DNA of 50,141 bases from Nymphaea colorata. Taxonomy: Eukaryota; Streptophyta; Magnoliopsida; Nymphaeales; Nymphaeaceae. A model generated the notes under the pieces. That model worked only from the letters and a program-made list of their open reading frames with translations. It did not search any database and was not told the DNA's origin. The stretch covers positions 1 to 50,141 of the forward strand of contig NW_022205190.1 of NCBI RefSeq assembly GCF_008831285.2, in the 5' to 3' direction. This document shows, in pieces, positions 32,401-44,954 of this stretch (its first letter is position 1; each line of letters opens with the position of its first letter). The position numbers and the translations under genes are program-made.

Positions 32401-33107
32401 TCATTGAATGTATTGGATAGTTTCAACCCAGGAGCGTTTTCCCTCAAGAGGCAATCCATAATGGACGTACGGAATGGTGATGTCAGTGTCATAGTCATGC
32501 CAACGAGTCAAGAATTCTCCTTTCTAGATGTAGCCGATTCCTCCCAATATGGATGGATCCTCGAAGTAAATGTAGCGATCGTCAGATCCAATGGCAACAA
32601 CATAGTGTCCGTCTTCCCAAAGATCTTCCCAATCTGCGTCCTACTCGTCATCGTCTCTCCAGGCCTGTATCAGCACAATAACTGGAATTTTTCGATTTAA
32701 ATAATCCTAAAGATCTTTAATGGTCATATTGAAGTGATGGTCGCCTTTAAGTCCGAACTCTCTTGCCACACGTAGCATTTCATGAATATTTGTCCCATCA
32801 TCTTAAGTAGCTTTAGTCATCTCCTAAAGTATGAATTATATTTCTTAAATTCCATAGTACATTAGAACTGCCTGCAGACTAGATGGGCCACATGTATAGT
32901 AGGTAGCTTGTCTTACATCTGGTACGTTAATCAGATTAATTATTTTTGTCTTCGTCACCAACTGAAGTGTTGTAAAACTCTGATGAGGGTCGAGTTTACA
33001 AAATCAGGGTCAATAATGGCGCCAGCGTAATTTGGAACTTTTCCGAGCCTTTCCGCTAATACCACTTGTAAGACAAACAAAATTACAAACAAGTAATGAA
33101 GCTTCAT
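32401..33107 (-). CDS. Secreted C39-like papain-fold peptidase
   Basis: 228 residues in two exons with no frame break. Signal peptide MKLHYLFVILFVLQVVLAE. Catalytic Cys in QATYYTCGPSSLQAVLMYYG, His in WEDGHYVVAIG and Asp in YFEDPSILGGIGYIEKGEF, in the order of the peptidase C39 / C39-2 fold. The family removes double-glycine leaders in bacteria; eukaryotic stand-alone secreted forms are probably digestive or extracellular. A 20-nt intron (32980-32999) joins DPDF to SFTTLQLV. No ABC transporter domain is attached. It lies 35 bp upstream of the LRR gene on the same strand. Confidence 0.88.
32980..32999 (-). other. 20-nt intron (C39 peptidase gene)
   Basis: GTAAAC...CATCAG on the minus strand, 20 nt. 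Its removal makes the gene one frame and avoids a TGA met by reading through. Confidence 0.88.
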
Positions 33108-33444
33108 CTTTCAATAAAATTATAACAGTTTAGATTAAACAACTACTTAATTTAGGTTCAAAAATGACGACTTCCTATTTTTCTGGAATTACCTGTAATT
33201 CAACTAGAGGCCATATTAATAATCTTTAGAGCCTTGATTATTAATTAGATTTTAATTTTTAATTTACTGTTCAGAATTATTATATCATCATATAAGGTCC
33301 TCAAGAAACTTAAAAGATAAAAGGAAAAACAAAATGTCTTATTTTGCTTAGTTTTTGAAGATAAATTGATTAGTAAGTATTATAAATGTACAGAATTCAT
33401 AAGAGATATAAAATCAGAGTATAAATCCAATCTTTTGAAAATCC
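33108..33444 (+). other. Intergenic, no gene seen
   Basis: AT-rich gap between the start of the C39 peptidase and the stop of the next minus-strand gene. Nothing recognisable. Confidence 0.6.
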
Positions 33445-34607
33445 TCAATCGTCACTGCAATCACTGTTTTGGTGAGATTTGAATAGTTTATTAATTTTTT
33501 ACGAGTCAAGCATTCCATGCATTCTAATTCTCTCATCATCGTATATCTTTATGGCATTTATCATCTTTTTCTTGTCAACTGTCGCATTTTTCGAAAATTC
33601 CAAAAAGGTATTTTCTTCATCTTCATTGTCGTAATATTCGTTTTAGGTGTTTAGGTCGCTTTAGAGCTATTACATACGGAGATAGTGTTTGCCAATAGTC
33701 TTTCTTTAGGGTTGGCTTTGGCGTAATTAGAAATTATCGATGATTTTTTCAAGTTTCTTTCTTTATTTTTTCTAAAAACTTAGCTGAGCCGTGAGATACT
33801 TGATCTCTGAAAGCATTTAGAAAAGACTTTATTTCATTTTTTGTTATCTCTTCTTACATTTTGTTATTTACTTCTACTGTAAATGATTCTTAACCTTTAA
33901 TTCTTTAATTTCATTTGTGACTGCTCAAGCCTAGCAACGATTTTGAATGCATCGCTTTATCCTGAACTCATCTTGAGAGTTTAACTCAATATTTCCTTTT
34001 TGTTGAAATTCGCTTTAGCTTGTTTCTCAGGCATTTACGTAAGTTCGTCTAAGTAGTTGGTAAGATTGCTTAAAAAGGAATCTTGGGTGGGTTCAGGCTA
34101 ATTTTTAAATGAGTTAATCATGATTTTGCTGGATTGGCTCATATTGACAGAATTGACAGAATTTTTAGATCCAGATGTCCATTTATTGATAGGAATGGTA
34201 CTATATTTTGGAGTAATTTGCTTCTGCAAAAAGTCACCCTCTCCTGCAAACTTCGATTTGCATAGGGTTTATCTTTATTATCTTGTTTTCTCTTTCCTTT
34301 ACATATCCTTTGCGGAACAATCGATCACAATTTATGCATAAGATTTTCTTCTCGAATGAATAATTTCATTCTTGGTTATCGGAACAGACTATCTTTCATT
34401 TTTATTGACAAGTTCTCGTATGTAGGAGTTTGCTTATAGAGGGATTTGCTCCAAGATCTATTCGTATATGTTTCCTGTGGAATTACGCTTCATCTTTTTG
34501 TGCTGCTCTCCATTGGAGCCCTTAGTTGATTGAGGTCTACCGAGACCTAGGTAAAATTGGGAGGTACGAGCATATGCGAGCGATTTTGGGGATTTGATTT
34601 GCTCCAT
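33445..34607 (-). CDS. Disordered / coiled-coil protein
   Basis: About 387 residues from ATG 34607 (MEQIKSPKSLAYARTSQFYL) to TGA 33445. The N-terminal 240 residues are Ser/Asn/Lys-rich and probably disordered (NSVNSVNMSQSSKIMINSF). The C-terminal part is a coiled coil (EIKELKVKNHLQEKEITKCK, MLSEIKYLTAQLSFEKKERK) ending in an acidic piece (ENEYYDNEDEENTFLEF). One break near 33925, one base short. No family recognised. The frame holds many TAA/TAG that suit Glu in the coil. Confidence 0.75.
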
Positions 34608-34890
34608 CTTATTATTATATTTATTTGAATTAAATGTATGTGTGCCTTGACCTATAGATATATAAATTATATGCTAATATTAATATGGTTGAATTTAATA
34701 AGAAAGAAGAGAAAATAGCTCAATATTGTTTGAAACAACAAAAGGATGATTTTTGTTTACCTAAACATCCAAGACTACAATAAAACTGCTCATAGCTACT
34801 TCAATAGCATGGATAATTAATTTTCTTTGCCTTTTATTGTTGCTAGAGTACTATTTAGCATTAATATTCTATGAAACACATATTTTTTAA

Positions 34891-36250
34891 ATGCAATAGA
34901 ATTTGACTAAAAAAGAATTGAGGCAAATAGGAAGCTAAATTGATTAGCAAATAAGTAAAATTGACAAATTACTGTCGATGCTATCCTAGAGTCAATTAAG
35001 AGCTTAACCAACTCCATGCAAATACCGATAAAAGAGATCTAAAAAGCATGGAGCGATGCGGATTGAACTAAGGCACTCAGCAGCTAAATTAAACCTGCTA
35101 ATAAACTGACTACAATAATTCTGGCATAGACATGAGCTATAATTCGAATACATATGGGACAGGGAATGCGAAGATATCCTGCTGGATGACTACAACCGTT
35201 ACGATAGCTAATACGTCAATGAGATCAATCCAATCTTGCCAAAACGGATGACGGTGTCGACTAAAAGCAACTGGATCAATAGCTATCTTGATGAGAGCGA
35301 TTCTAGGGTTATCGTTTAGGTTGATGACGGGCAGAAAGTTATTACAAACATCGAAAAAGGCTACTTCAAATGCATATAACTGAATGCAAAAATTAAGAAG
35401 CCTAAGAAAGTAGCATAGAAAGCCAATAAATTTACAAACTGCCTTCAATTTTGGTCTAATTTCCAAGACATTTAAAAGGGTATCAGCTAAGCCAAAAAGT
35501 CGGATCTAAAAATGTCATCTATGAGATGACAGTCTAGAAGAGAAGTAGAATTCTAATTTAATGCGAAATTAAAAGCTTGACCTTATAAGGTTGCTGGTTA
35601 TTAAATTTTAAGGGTACTAAGATTATGAGATTATCTGGGGAACATATACCAAATAGTCAATCTTCGAATCTCTGATTGTTGAGCCAGGAAAATACATCTT
35701 AATGCCCCTACCTGGCACAGAAAAAGTGAATCTTTACCTTGAAGATTCATCATCATTGACTCTTAAAAAGGATTTTGAGCATCCTCTAAAATCCTTTAAC
35801 CTTCTAAAAAAGACCTTCGAATAATGTCGTTATGTTTCAAAGCTCAACCGAACTCTCTCAGTAAACTCCGATTAGGAAGGCATTAAGAAGTAATTTATGC
35901 GTAGCTGCTATATGAACTTCGGAATAGTACTCTAAATTTACTAAAATATTTATGAGTATTAAGCAAAGTTTATGAACAGAGAAAACATCAAATAAGATAT
36001 TAATTACTTTTTGAAGAGATTTATACAGTAGACCAGATTTAAAACAGATATTACCAGGATAAAAGATCATTAAGTTTTATGTCATAACTTAAAAACCGGC
36101 CAATCTGTATATCCCCAACAAAAAGTAAGGATTTTTTTATTTAGAGTGCTAATGGGAAACAGGGAATGCAAAATCATGTCTACCACGCAGTATTTAAATG
36201 ATATTGATTATTTTTCTTTATTTTTATGTATTAAACACGATATGATATGA
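34891..36250 (+). CDS. Hypothetical protein
   Basis: About 450 residues from ATG 34891 (MQENLTKKELRQIGSEIDEQ) to TGA 36248. Segments in order: a helical start, FEYIWDRECEDILLDDYNRY, INPILPKRMTVSTKSNWIN, a strand-rich middle (SRVIVEVDDGQKVITNIEKG, YEMTVEKRSRILIECEIK, GTYTKESIFESLIVEPGKYI) and a helical end. The middle has a beta-sandwich feel, but I cannot name it. Breaks near 35040, 35137, 35510 and 35640. An open frame at 34685-34908 upstream (MVEFNKKEEKIAQYCLKQQ) may be part of this gene or chance. The stop is 13 bp from the convergent gene's stop. Confidence 0.65.
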
Positions 36251-36263
36251 CAATGTAAACAAA

Positions 36264-39200
36264 TCAATACTCATACTCATTTATGGCCTTCTGCTTTCCC
36301 TCAAGCTATCTACGCCGCAAATCACCTTCTTTTGGACATCTGCCCACTTCTATGATGCATTTATCTTTGACTATCGTTATCTCTATTTGGAAATCATCAA
36401 AGGAGTCTTTTTACTACTTTTGTTTCTCATTGGGGTTGTTTGATTTAGATATTTGCAGTCGTGATTAATTTTCAATTATCTTCTACAATTACTCAAGCTA
36501 CTTTTGCTCAAATTCGGCCACTCTGCTCTTCTACAGCTGCTTTATCAGTTTTGAGGGTGATTATTTTTATGAAAAAGGCAATATTTGACTGATGATGCAA
36601 GACATTGGCTCAACTGCATATGCTCCAATAGCTTTCTTCAATATATCACTCACGACTTCAAAGCAGATCATATATTCCTCAGCTTTTTTATTATTCTGAA
36701 CAAGTTTTTTCGAAATCTGATACCTAAAGTCAATTTTTGCGTTCAAATTGATTTTATCATCTTTTTTACTGGTTTAAGGTGACATGTTTGCTATCTTTTA
36801 GTGATTTTTATCAATCAGTAGTTCATAAAATGACTATAGGCACTTCACAGTTATCCTTCTTGATCTCTTGAACTCAAAGAGTAATAATGCCATCTATACT
36901 GTTAGTTTGAATGCGATTGTTGGATGTCTTCATACAGAAGCTTCAAGCGGTTCTAAGATGCCTCTAGGATACTCAAATCCTTTTAAAAGTAGCTGGGGAT
37001 GTTTAAAGTCCTTAAAAAATGTTAAAAATTCGCAGATCTTTCGTATGCTTAACTTACAAACTTCAACAAATTGCATATTTTGAGGCGTATTTTTAATATA
37101 GATGATCTCATAGTTCTAGAAAAGAGCGTCTTCACTATAGTTTCTTTAACTCATGTCCTAAAGAACCTCATCGCTAAACGGCAAAAGAGGATTTTCTTCA
37201 AACTAAGTAACTGGAAGAGGAGAACGCATGAATTAATTTTATTATTCGAGCGCCCTTATTGGAGTTTGGAGATCCATATTTTCTCTTTGGTCATACTCCT
37301 ATAGAATGGATCAGTGTCAAGCTTATCACTAAGTTATGAGCTGCCTATAGCTTATGACCTTGGTCTTAAAATTTACTTTGATCTCTCCTATTTTACTTCT
37401 ATCTTTCTTGCATCGATTCTTGCAAGTAGATTGTTTAAGAATGCCTTAGTATTTTGCATTTCCTTTATTTTGCTTTTCTCAACCTTGTGGATGGTTGTTC
37501 CGAGCAACTTTCCATACATACCTAAAAACTATCTGTTATTAATTTCAGCTAAAAGTTTCAATATACTCTTATATCGGTTGAGCTCAGTGAACTGGAGCAT
37601 TTCCTTCTTTTTGAGCCCAATTGATCGAAACTTGATTTTGTTTGTATTTGGCGGGAGCATTTGGAAGGGAGGAATAGGTAGAGAAGGCCATTTAGTAAGG
37701 ATTTCTTGAACCAGCTGGGAGGCCCACTCTACTGGTGTGAATCTTTTCAGCAGGTTATTGATTGGCGTGATAAAGCAGGCTGCTTGCAACTGCTGGTAAT
37801 AATAAATTGTGCATATCTTTAGAAGCATTAAACCTCCTCAGCCAGCAGATCTGGATTTCTGGACATAAGTTATAAAAGCTGGTAATCGCTTGTTTGAACT
37901 GGAAGAGCGATTTGGTAGTCTATAGAAAGAAGCCAACGGAAAATGATCGGGGTGGTTCTAGTAAAGGAATGATAAGTTGTTCAATATGAAGGCTTTTAGA
38001 TCGATAGTTCCTTTATTGTAGTATTTACTGATAATTCATAGAATTTTTTGACGAACTCAGCCTATCTAATGCTCAGCTCAGTGATTATCTAAAATAGGTA
38101 ACACAAAGTTGTCAATCTTTCCTATTAGCTTTAGCAAAACTCTGGCTCGTAGCATAGGCATATCCTATTTTTCTACTAATAACCTAATTTGCCCCAAAAG
38201 CACGCAACAATCACTTTTATTAGATTTTTGGCTGCAAGCTTGATCCTCTTCGGTTGTTGCTTTACTGTGTCAGGCTCAAATTTCTCAAAGGCTCTTTGGA
38301 GGTAGTGGTTTATGGATAGAAGCTAAAGGATTTCTCTGCAATATATCGATTTGTGGAGATACTCAAGCAATTTCCATAATTGATTAGCTCGACATAAGGA
38401 TTGGGAAACTTTGTTTCAATTTATTTGTTAAAGATTAAGGAAAAATTGGGATGAATTTTTCGAAGAAGTAAGTCCAACACTTTGTCGTTAGGAGACCTCA
38501 TTAACAGTGCATACCCTTATTGTTCAAGCCATCGATTGCTTTCAAATTTTCAATAATGATGCATCCGATATCGCACACCTCTTGATTTTAGCTCAAGACG
38601 GCCAAGCCGAGACAGTTCATGAATGAGATTTAGCTGTTCAATTATTCACTTATTAGCTGGTTGACAAGCGGCATGTGCTGCACCACTAACTTATAAAAGC
38701 CAATGATCGGCACATATCCGTTATTGTTTGTTCCTTATACTATTACCTTCTTAAAATATTTACAATTGTTCACAGCAACCGAGGCCTTCCTGGACAGGAA
38801 TGTTAAAAACTTTCGTTGATGCGAGTAGGAAAAACTCTAGCAGGTTATAGCTCTGCTAAAGCTATTTATTGACTGAAAAAGTGGCAGTGTCGATATATGT
38901 CCTTTTCTCTTTCTTGGTGATTTTATTTCCAATTTTGGGCAGAAGTGGTCAAATAAAAACTCCACGATGCTTTGGACAAGTTCGAGGTTTATATTATGCG
39001 GGTCGATAGGTTCTTAGAAATTGATTTCTTGCATGATCTATGTCTCAGAAACGCTACTTCTTTAATTATCCTCCAATTTTCGTTTGAGCTTATATGCGCA
39101 ATTTTTCGGATACGCATGAGCGCCTCGCTTGCATAGCCCTTCGACTTTAGAATGCTCTTGAGCAATTGACCGATCAGATACCCATTTTCGAAATACAGTT

Positions 39201-39372
39201 GATCGTTATAACTTATCTCGCATTTGTCATTCACAATCACTTCACCCTGAATAAGTGAAAGCTCCTTTAGCCATCTCACGATCGGTAAACTTAGCTCCAG
39301 AGGCATTATAACTATATTAATATTATAGCTGTCTAATAAACAACCAATTTCATCAATATTATTAAAGAACAT
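36264..39372 (-). CDS. Large CH-domain protein of ciliary type
   Basis: About 1035 residues from ATG 39372. Residues 20-115 fit the CH/CLAMP domain of SPEF- and SPATA4-type axonemal proteins: LELSLPIVRWLKELSLIQGE, YFENGYLIGQLLKSILKSKG and NENWRIIKEVAF. Then a long helical region, perhaps ARM/HEAT (QLISEELNSEISFMNCLGLA, LLEYLHKSIYCREILELLSI), with FKSIGLKKKEM-like basic pieces. A charged coiled-coil C terminus (AEFEQKELEELEKIIENE) ends EGKQKAINEYEY. Breaks near 39020, 38517, 38345 and others are one base each. CH domains of this type bind microtubules in cilia. Assigned to family, not to a named gene. Confidence 0.75.
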
Positions 39373-39429
39373 TTATAAGCAAGTAAACAGAGAATAAAAT
39401 CAGCTTTAATTTTCGTTAATAATAATAAA

Positions 39430-40113
39430 ATGTCAAAAAAGACCGATAAGGCAACAAAATCCCCTTAAAAAGGTAAGCAAGGAGGATTTCCACTGTGTGT
39501 CAATAATAAGGAAGCCCGCATGGTATGCCTATCATAAAACTGCGAAGAGTATCCATTCTTTTGCTCTAACTGTGAGGATTCGTCCTGTGAGATAGCCCAT
39601 CAACATGATGATGATCGACTAGTGTCCGTAAGCTATAAGGAATTCACCAAAAGAGTCCTGAGAGAGCGTAAGCCTTGCGATGCTCTTGGGGATGCCATTT
39701 CATCGTACCGCAAGATGCTTGAAAAGCTAAGGAAAATGTTAGTGAATTTATTTAAAAAGAACTCCAAAGCCTAGAGGATATCTAGCCAAATCTGCAGAGG
39801 TCGAGCCTGAGGACTCATAGATCATCTAAAAATTAAAGAATCAGAAGTTCAAGTAGCTGACAGGGGCCCAGCTTGACCAACTTTGGACTAATTGTGCAGA
39901 AGATCCAGAAAAAAAGAAATCTGAAGAGGAGACTGCAGAGTTCATGAAGATCAAAGAGGAAGAAGTAAAGGGAATTAGTGAGCACTTCGAACACCTTAAC
40001 AAGCTTGGAGTCGATAATATTCCGTAAGAAAAAGAATAAAAACCTGCCTCGAAGCCTGCTCCTGCCAAGACTGATTCTAACTCTCCAAGCCTAAAGCTGA
40101 AACTAAAAAATGA
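39430..40113 (+). CDS. B-box-type zinc-finger protein
   Basis: About 227 residues from ATG 39430 (MSKKTDKATKSPEKGKQGGF). Residues 25-65 have B-box-like spacing: CVNNKEARMVCLSENCEEYP, FFCSNCEDSSCEIAHQHDD, with Cys and His ligands. Then a helical region (SYKEFTKRVLRERKPCDALG, SSYRKMLEKLRKMLV) and an acidic/Lys C terminus (EEEVKGISEHFEHLNKLG ... PAPAKTDSN) ending SKPKAETKK. Breaks near 39740, 39780 and 40080. B-boxes mediate protein contacts, often in ubiquitin ligases, but no RING is seen here. Confidence 0.75.
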
Positions 40114-40167
40114 TCTCCACCCATCACCAATCACAATATTAAATCTAATAAATAAATCCATCAATTA

Positions 40168-41492
40168 TCAACCCTCATTAACCATTTTTTCACCTGTATT
40201 TTTCGCTCCTCCTCCATTTTTAGGTAAAGGCTTTGCTGATGCAACAACATTTTCCGCATCTTTTCTGTACATTGTATAATTTCGTCCTTGAAACTCAGGA
40301 TGTTCTATCTTAATACTTGAGATGTATCGGTATATGGACGATAGACTCCTGTCGATATTTTTCTCCAGCAAGAAATTTCTCATTTAATCCAAAGATTGCA
40401 TTTTACCCTATTTGACCAACCCAAACAGCATCTTTTTGATTTATCTTACTCCGTCTCCATGCATCTTCATGTTGGGTGTAACTGGACCTAGCTATCTCTG
40501 GGGACTTACGGCCATGATTCTACTGTGGAGGGTTAATGTGGTAGTATTATTCCTCGTTTGGCTGATAGTTATAATAGTCGCTTTGCTGAACCTGTTGTCT
40601 GGAATAATCGAATTCGTTATAAAAGCTTCGTTCTCTTTGAGGCGGATAGATAGCTCCGTATGTATTTACCTGCATGATCATCTTTCGGACTGTTTCGTAT
40701 TTTAATCTCAGAGTATGAGCAATAGTTTCAAGCCTTTCTCCGTTTTGGATCATCCCAAATGCACGATCGCAGATATTGTTGATGTTTCTGATATGATTGT
40801 TAGACCTTTGGGAAACATATTGGACTTTTACTCTTAACGAAGGTTGTAATTGCTAAACACGTTTCTTTATTCAAAAGAGTTGGCATATCTGTTAGTTTGC
40901 TATAGCTTTATGTTGTCTTAATTGGTAAATTCGCGCTGCTATACCATGCTTCCATCCTCATTTGCAGTTTCTCTGATTTTGACAGGGTATGGATCAATTA
41001 TACTGCTTTATTTATAGCAAGGCCTCCATCAGCTACTTGCTTAGTTATTAAAATTTTTCCTTATGGAGAGATATCGAAATAAGCTCGGTTATCCTGGATT
41101 ACAATTATATACTAGTAGAGGCTTTTGGCATTTGGAAATAAGGGTTTGAGTTGAGGAGGATTGATTAGTTTCCAATTTGAGTTAGAAGCATTGCTATCGT
41201 TGATTTTGAACCAAGATAAACGATATTTCATGCGGTTCACTCCTAGTTAGTTCTACTTCGATGTAGAAATCACTGATGATTTGCTGAAAGTGAAGTTATT
41301 TGCCATTTAATTCTTGTCGGAAGCCTTATGTATTAAGTTAATACTTCATTTTGCTGTCCTTAAATAGTTGTATATACAAACAATTATTTAGACCATTTTT
41401 GAACCGATTTTAAAGATAGGTTCAACAATCCCATTGAAGTTTTGTCAAATTGCTATCTTAGACTCATCGTCTTTTAATATTGATTCGCCCAT
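40168..41492 (-). CDS. Helix-turn-helix protein
   Basis: About 440 residues. ATG 41492 gives MGESILKDDESKIAI. Segments: KMKYELNTEGFRQELNGKEL, SDFYIEVELTRSEPHEISFI, WKLINPPQLKPLFPNAKSLY, FDISPEGKILITKQVADGGL. Then a clear homeodomain-like helix-turn-helix, ICDRAFGMIQNGERLETIAH plus TLRLKYETVRKMIMQVN, resembling the N-terminal domain of Tc1/IS630-type transposases. A Tyr/Gln-rich linker follows (QQVQQSDYYNYQPNEE) and a basic C terminus. No DDE catalytic domain is visible, so it is not a full transposase; it may be a regulator using a similar fold. Several single-base breaks, including a T short and a G extra near 41440. Confidence 0.7.
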
Positions 41493-41529
41493 AAAAATAG
41501 TATAAATATAGTGTATAAAGTAAAAAATA

Positions 41530-42512
<983 letters not shown>

Positions 42513-42793
42513 TTATCAATTCAATTTTAGCGCTAAATATTATTAAATTCCTATAAGTGCAAATTCAAATTACAAAGTAGCCTTTATAAGTGTTATTCTT
42601 ATGTATGGCCTTATAAATATAATAATCAACGTTTGGACAGTGAATTCAGGACATATGTCTAAAGGTATAACATGTTGAGGGCTTTTTGATGAAATTCCTG
42701 GGATCATTATAAACTTAAATATAGTTTGCTGCTTTCATAAATAGGTATTGAAAATATTTGAATTTTGAGCCTCAAATCAATTATAATAATAAC

Positions 42794-44301
42794 ATGAGTG
42801 ACTCGCCAAACAATCCCAACAACTCCTATCTTTCCGCAACCTCCCTCAACCGCTCCCGCCTCTCCGTCAACAGCCTAAGCACACAATCGTCCCCTGCCAA
42901 TGCCAAGGAAGATTGGAACCTGAAAGATCTTGAAGCAAAGATGAGGAAAGGAGTACGGAAGGAGGTGAGTGCAGCCTCCATGAAAGAAGAGCTAAAGGCG
43001 TTCTTTTAAGCTCAGAAGATCCAAGCAATCATCAGACTAACAATTTTACTCAGCGTAACTAGCATCATGTGCTGGATCACTTCGATTGATGCATCAGTCC
43101 TCTTCACCTTCGCCCTATTCATCGCCTCCTCTGTCTTCTGCACCTCAAGTATCATTTGCTCTATCAAGTCTTTTCATTCACGGATCCAAACTTGATCGGA
43201 AACGTTCGAAAGATATAGCCGATCATTTATTGCTCAATCTTCTACAGCCTGCTCAAATCTGCCGCCGGAATCGATACGTAAAGAGTGGACTGGCCGTCGA
43301 CTTTCTTTGCGATTGTCGCCACACTTGCACACATCACCATCAATTCTTACAAACCTTTCTTGCAGCTAGCAACAAGATAAATACTTGCAAAGGCCATCTT
43401 AGAAGACAATCCATTCTCAAGACTCCTAATGTTCAAAAAATATTTGGTTGAAAAGGCTAAACATACCGTTGGAATCACTCGCCACTTAATTATAGTCGTA
43501 TTCCTAGTCTCCAGCTCAATTGTACTGCTTCTCTATTCACTTAATAAGCTCACAATCGAAATCTTCAAGCCGCACTTCATTATTGTCTTTGTTCCTCTTT
43601 TTGTCGTGCTTGAGTTCTATTGCTCATTAGTAGACTTCATTAACTAGACATTTAGCTTGAACAGAAATTTGAGCAAGACTATCAAAGACAAAATTCCAGT
43701 TTTCTTAACTTGCTTCGGTTGGAAGCTAAGCCTCTCAACAAGATGGTATATTTTTTAATATAAAGGTTCAAATCGAATGTTTAAAGTATCTCTACTTGAA
43801 GAATTCAAAGACTGAGGCATTTTTATCCTTTTAAACATGCAAATCTTTGCTGTATGGAACAGTAATCATTTCATTATGCAGTATATGGATATATTCAACC
43901 AGTTTGCGGCAGCATAGTTGCAAAGATCCGATAAAGTTATACAAGAATGCCTCCAAAAGATAAAGATAAACGATAGAACTTCTGTTCTCCAAAAGGGATT
44001 ACTTCAGGATTTGCTAATTTACTTCAAGAAATTCACTGCATCTTTAAAATCAGAATGGTAAGCCTTTAAAATGCTATAAGTGCTGTCTAATATTAGCTAT
44101 CTGATTCTGACCATTGAAAGCATCGAGTAAGATGGAAAAGAAGGAAGCCCAAGAGTCCATACTCAAGTGATAAGGCTTGCTGAAAACATTAAAAAGAGCG
44201 TAATTAGCGGTTCAGAGCGGATCAGCTTGTCGAAATACACACGCGGAGAATTGATAAATCTTTACCAAAGCCTTGTCAACTAGCAGACCAGCGAAATATG
44301 A
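42794..44301 (+). CDS. Multi-span membrane protein with one in-frame TGA
   Basis: From ATG 42794 (MSDSPNNPNNSYLSATSLN), a Ser-rich cytosolic start, then spans: IIRLTILLSVTSIMCWITSI, VLFTFALFIASSVFCTSSII, FAIVATLAHITINSYKPFL, LIIVVFLVSSSIVLLLYSL and FKPHFIIVFVPLFVVLEFY. One base is short near 43180 (T run). At 43813-43815 a TGA ends the membrane part (LLEEFKD). The same frame then continues for 160 codons (MQIFAVWNSNHFIMQYMDIF ... LVNEQTSEI) to TGA 44299. Either this is one protein with TGA read through, or two genes about 20 bp apart with the second starting at ATG 43837-43839. Family not recognised. Confidence 0.7.
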
Positions 44302-44376
44302 TTTTGTTTGTAATGATTAATTGTCGTTAATCTTCCCTTTCTTATTATGAAATTGTAAGTTATAATAATTTACATC

Positions 44377-44924
44377 ATGTGGAACGTCATCAGCGGAAAC
44401 AAGCTAATCTAACGCAGACGCAAATAATAAGCCCAGAGGAAACATAAAATGGCTTTGACTACAATCCGATCGAAGATAAACAACTCAGCCCCGAGGTAAT
44501 ACAACTTCCTATACTCACGACCCAAAGCTAATCAGCTTAAATATTGTAAAATCATAAAATATTTAGAACGACAGCTGGATATCGAAAATAGCAATAACAT
44601 CCTTGTGTAAAGGATGATGAAAAGCTCTAGCTATGTACGTGGTAAAACGGAATCTTTACTTAAAGATTCCCTTAACTCCGCATACCGTAGTCGTAAAGAG
44701 CGCTAAATTGACGAAGGAAACCAGGTACTAAAGTCATGATGTAGAAACTGGTGAAGAGGTTGCAGAGTGCAACATCACAGTATAGTTGCGCGCACCAATA
44801 CAATCGCGAATTTGAGAAATATAAAAGCAACATGGCACACTCTCGCATGGACCCCTTTTACGACTTCGACAACCAAGTAGTTGCTCCTCGCAAGCCCAGC
44901 CGTCCCTTTTCAGCTAAAAGATGA
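44377..44924 (+). CDS. CFAP97/Hemingway-like ciliary protein
   Basis: About 182 residues from ATG 44377 (MWNVISGNKLIERRRKEEAQ) to TGA 44922, one break near 44740. Two similar units are seen: RPKANQLKYCKIIKYLERQL-DIEN and RSRKERQIDEGNQVL with KLVKRLQSATSQYS. Both follow the Hemingway/CFAP97 pattern (basic helix, I-x-x-E-N-x-x-L, later S-x-Y). The end PRKPSRPFSAKR is basic. Family members localise to cilia and flagella and affect axoneme formation. The call rests on pattern only. Confidence 0.62.
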
Positions 44925-44954
44925 TATTTATTCCCTCCTTTATTCTCATATTAA

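Noticed and set aside
34120-37709. Several plus-strand frames of 60-130 codons
   Set aside because: They lie opposite minus-strand coding genes that are open when TAA/TAG are sense, and have hydrophobic low-complexity products typical of antisense.
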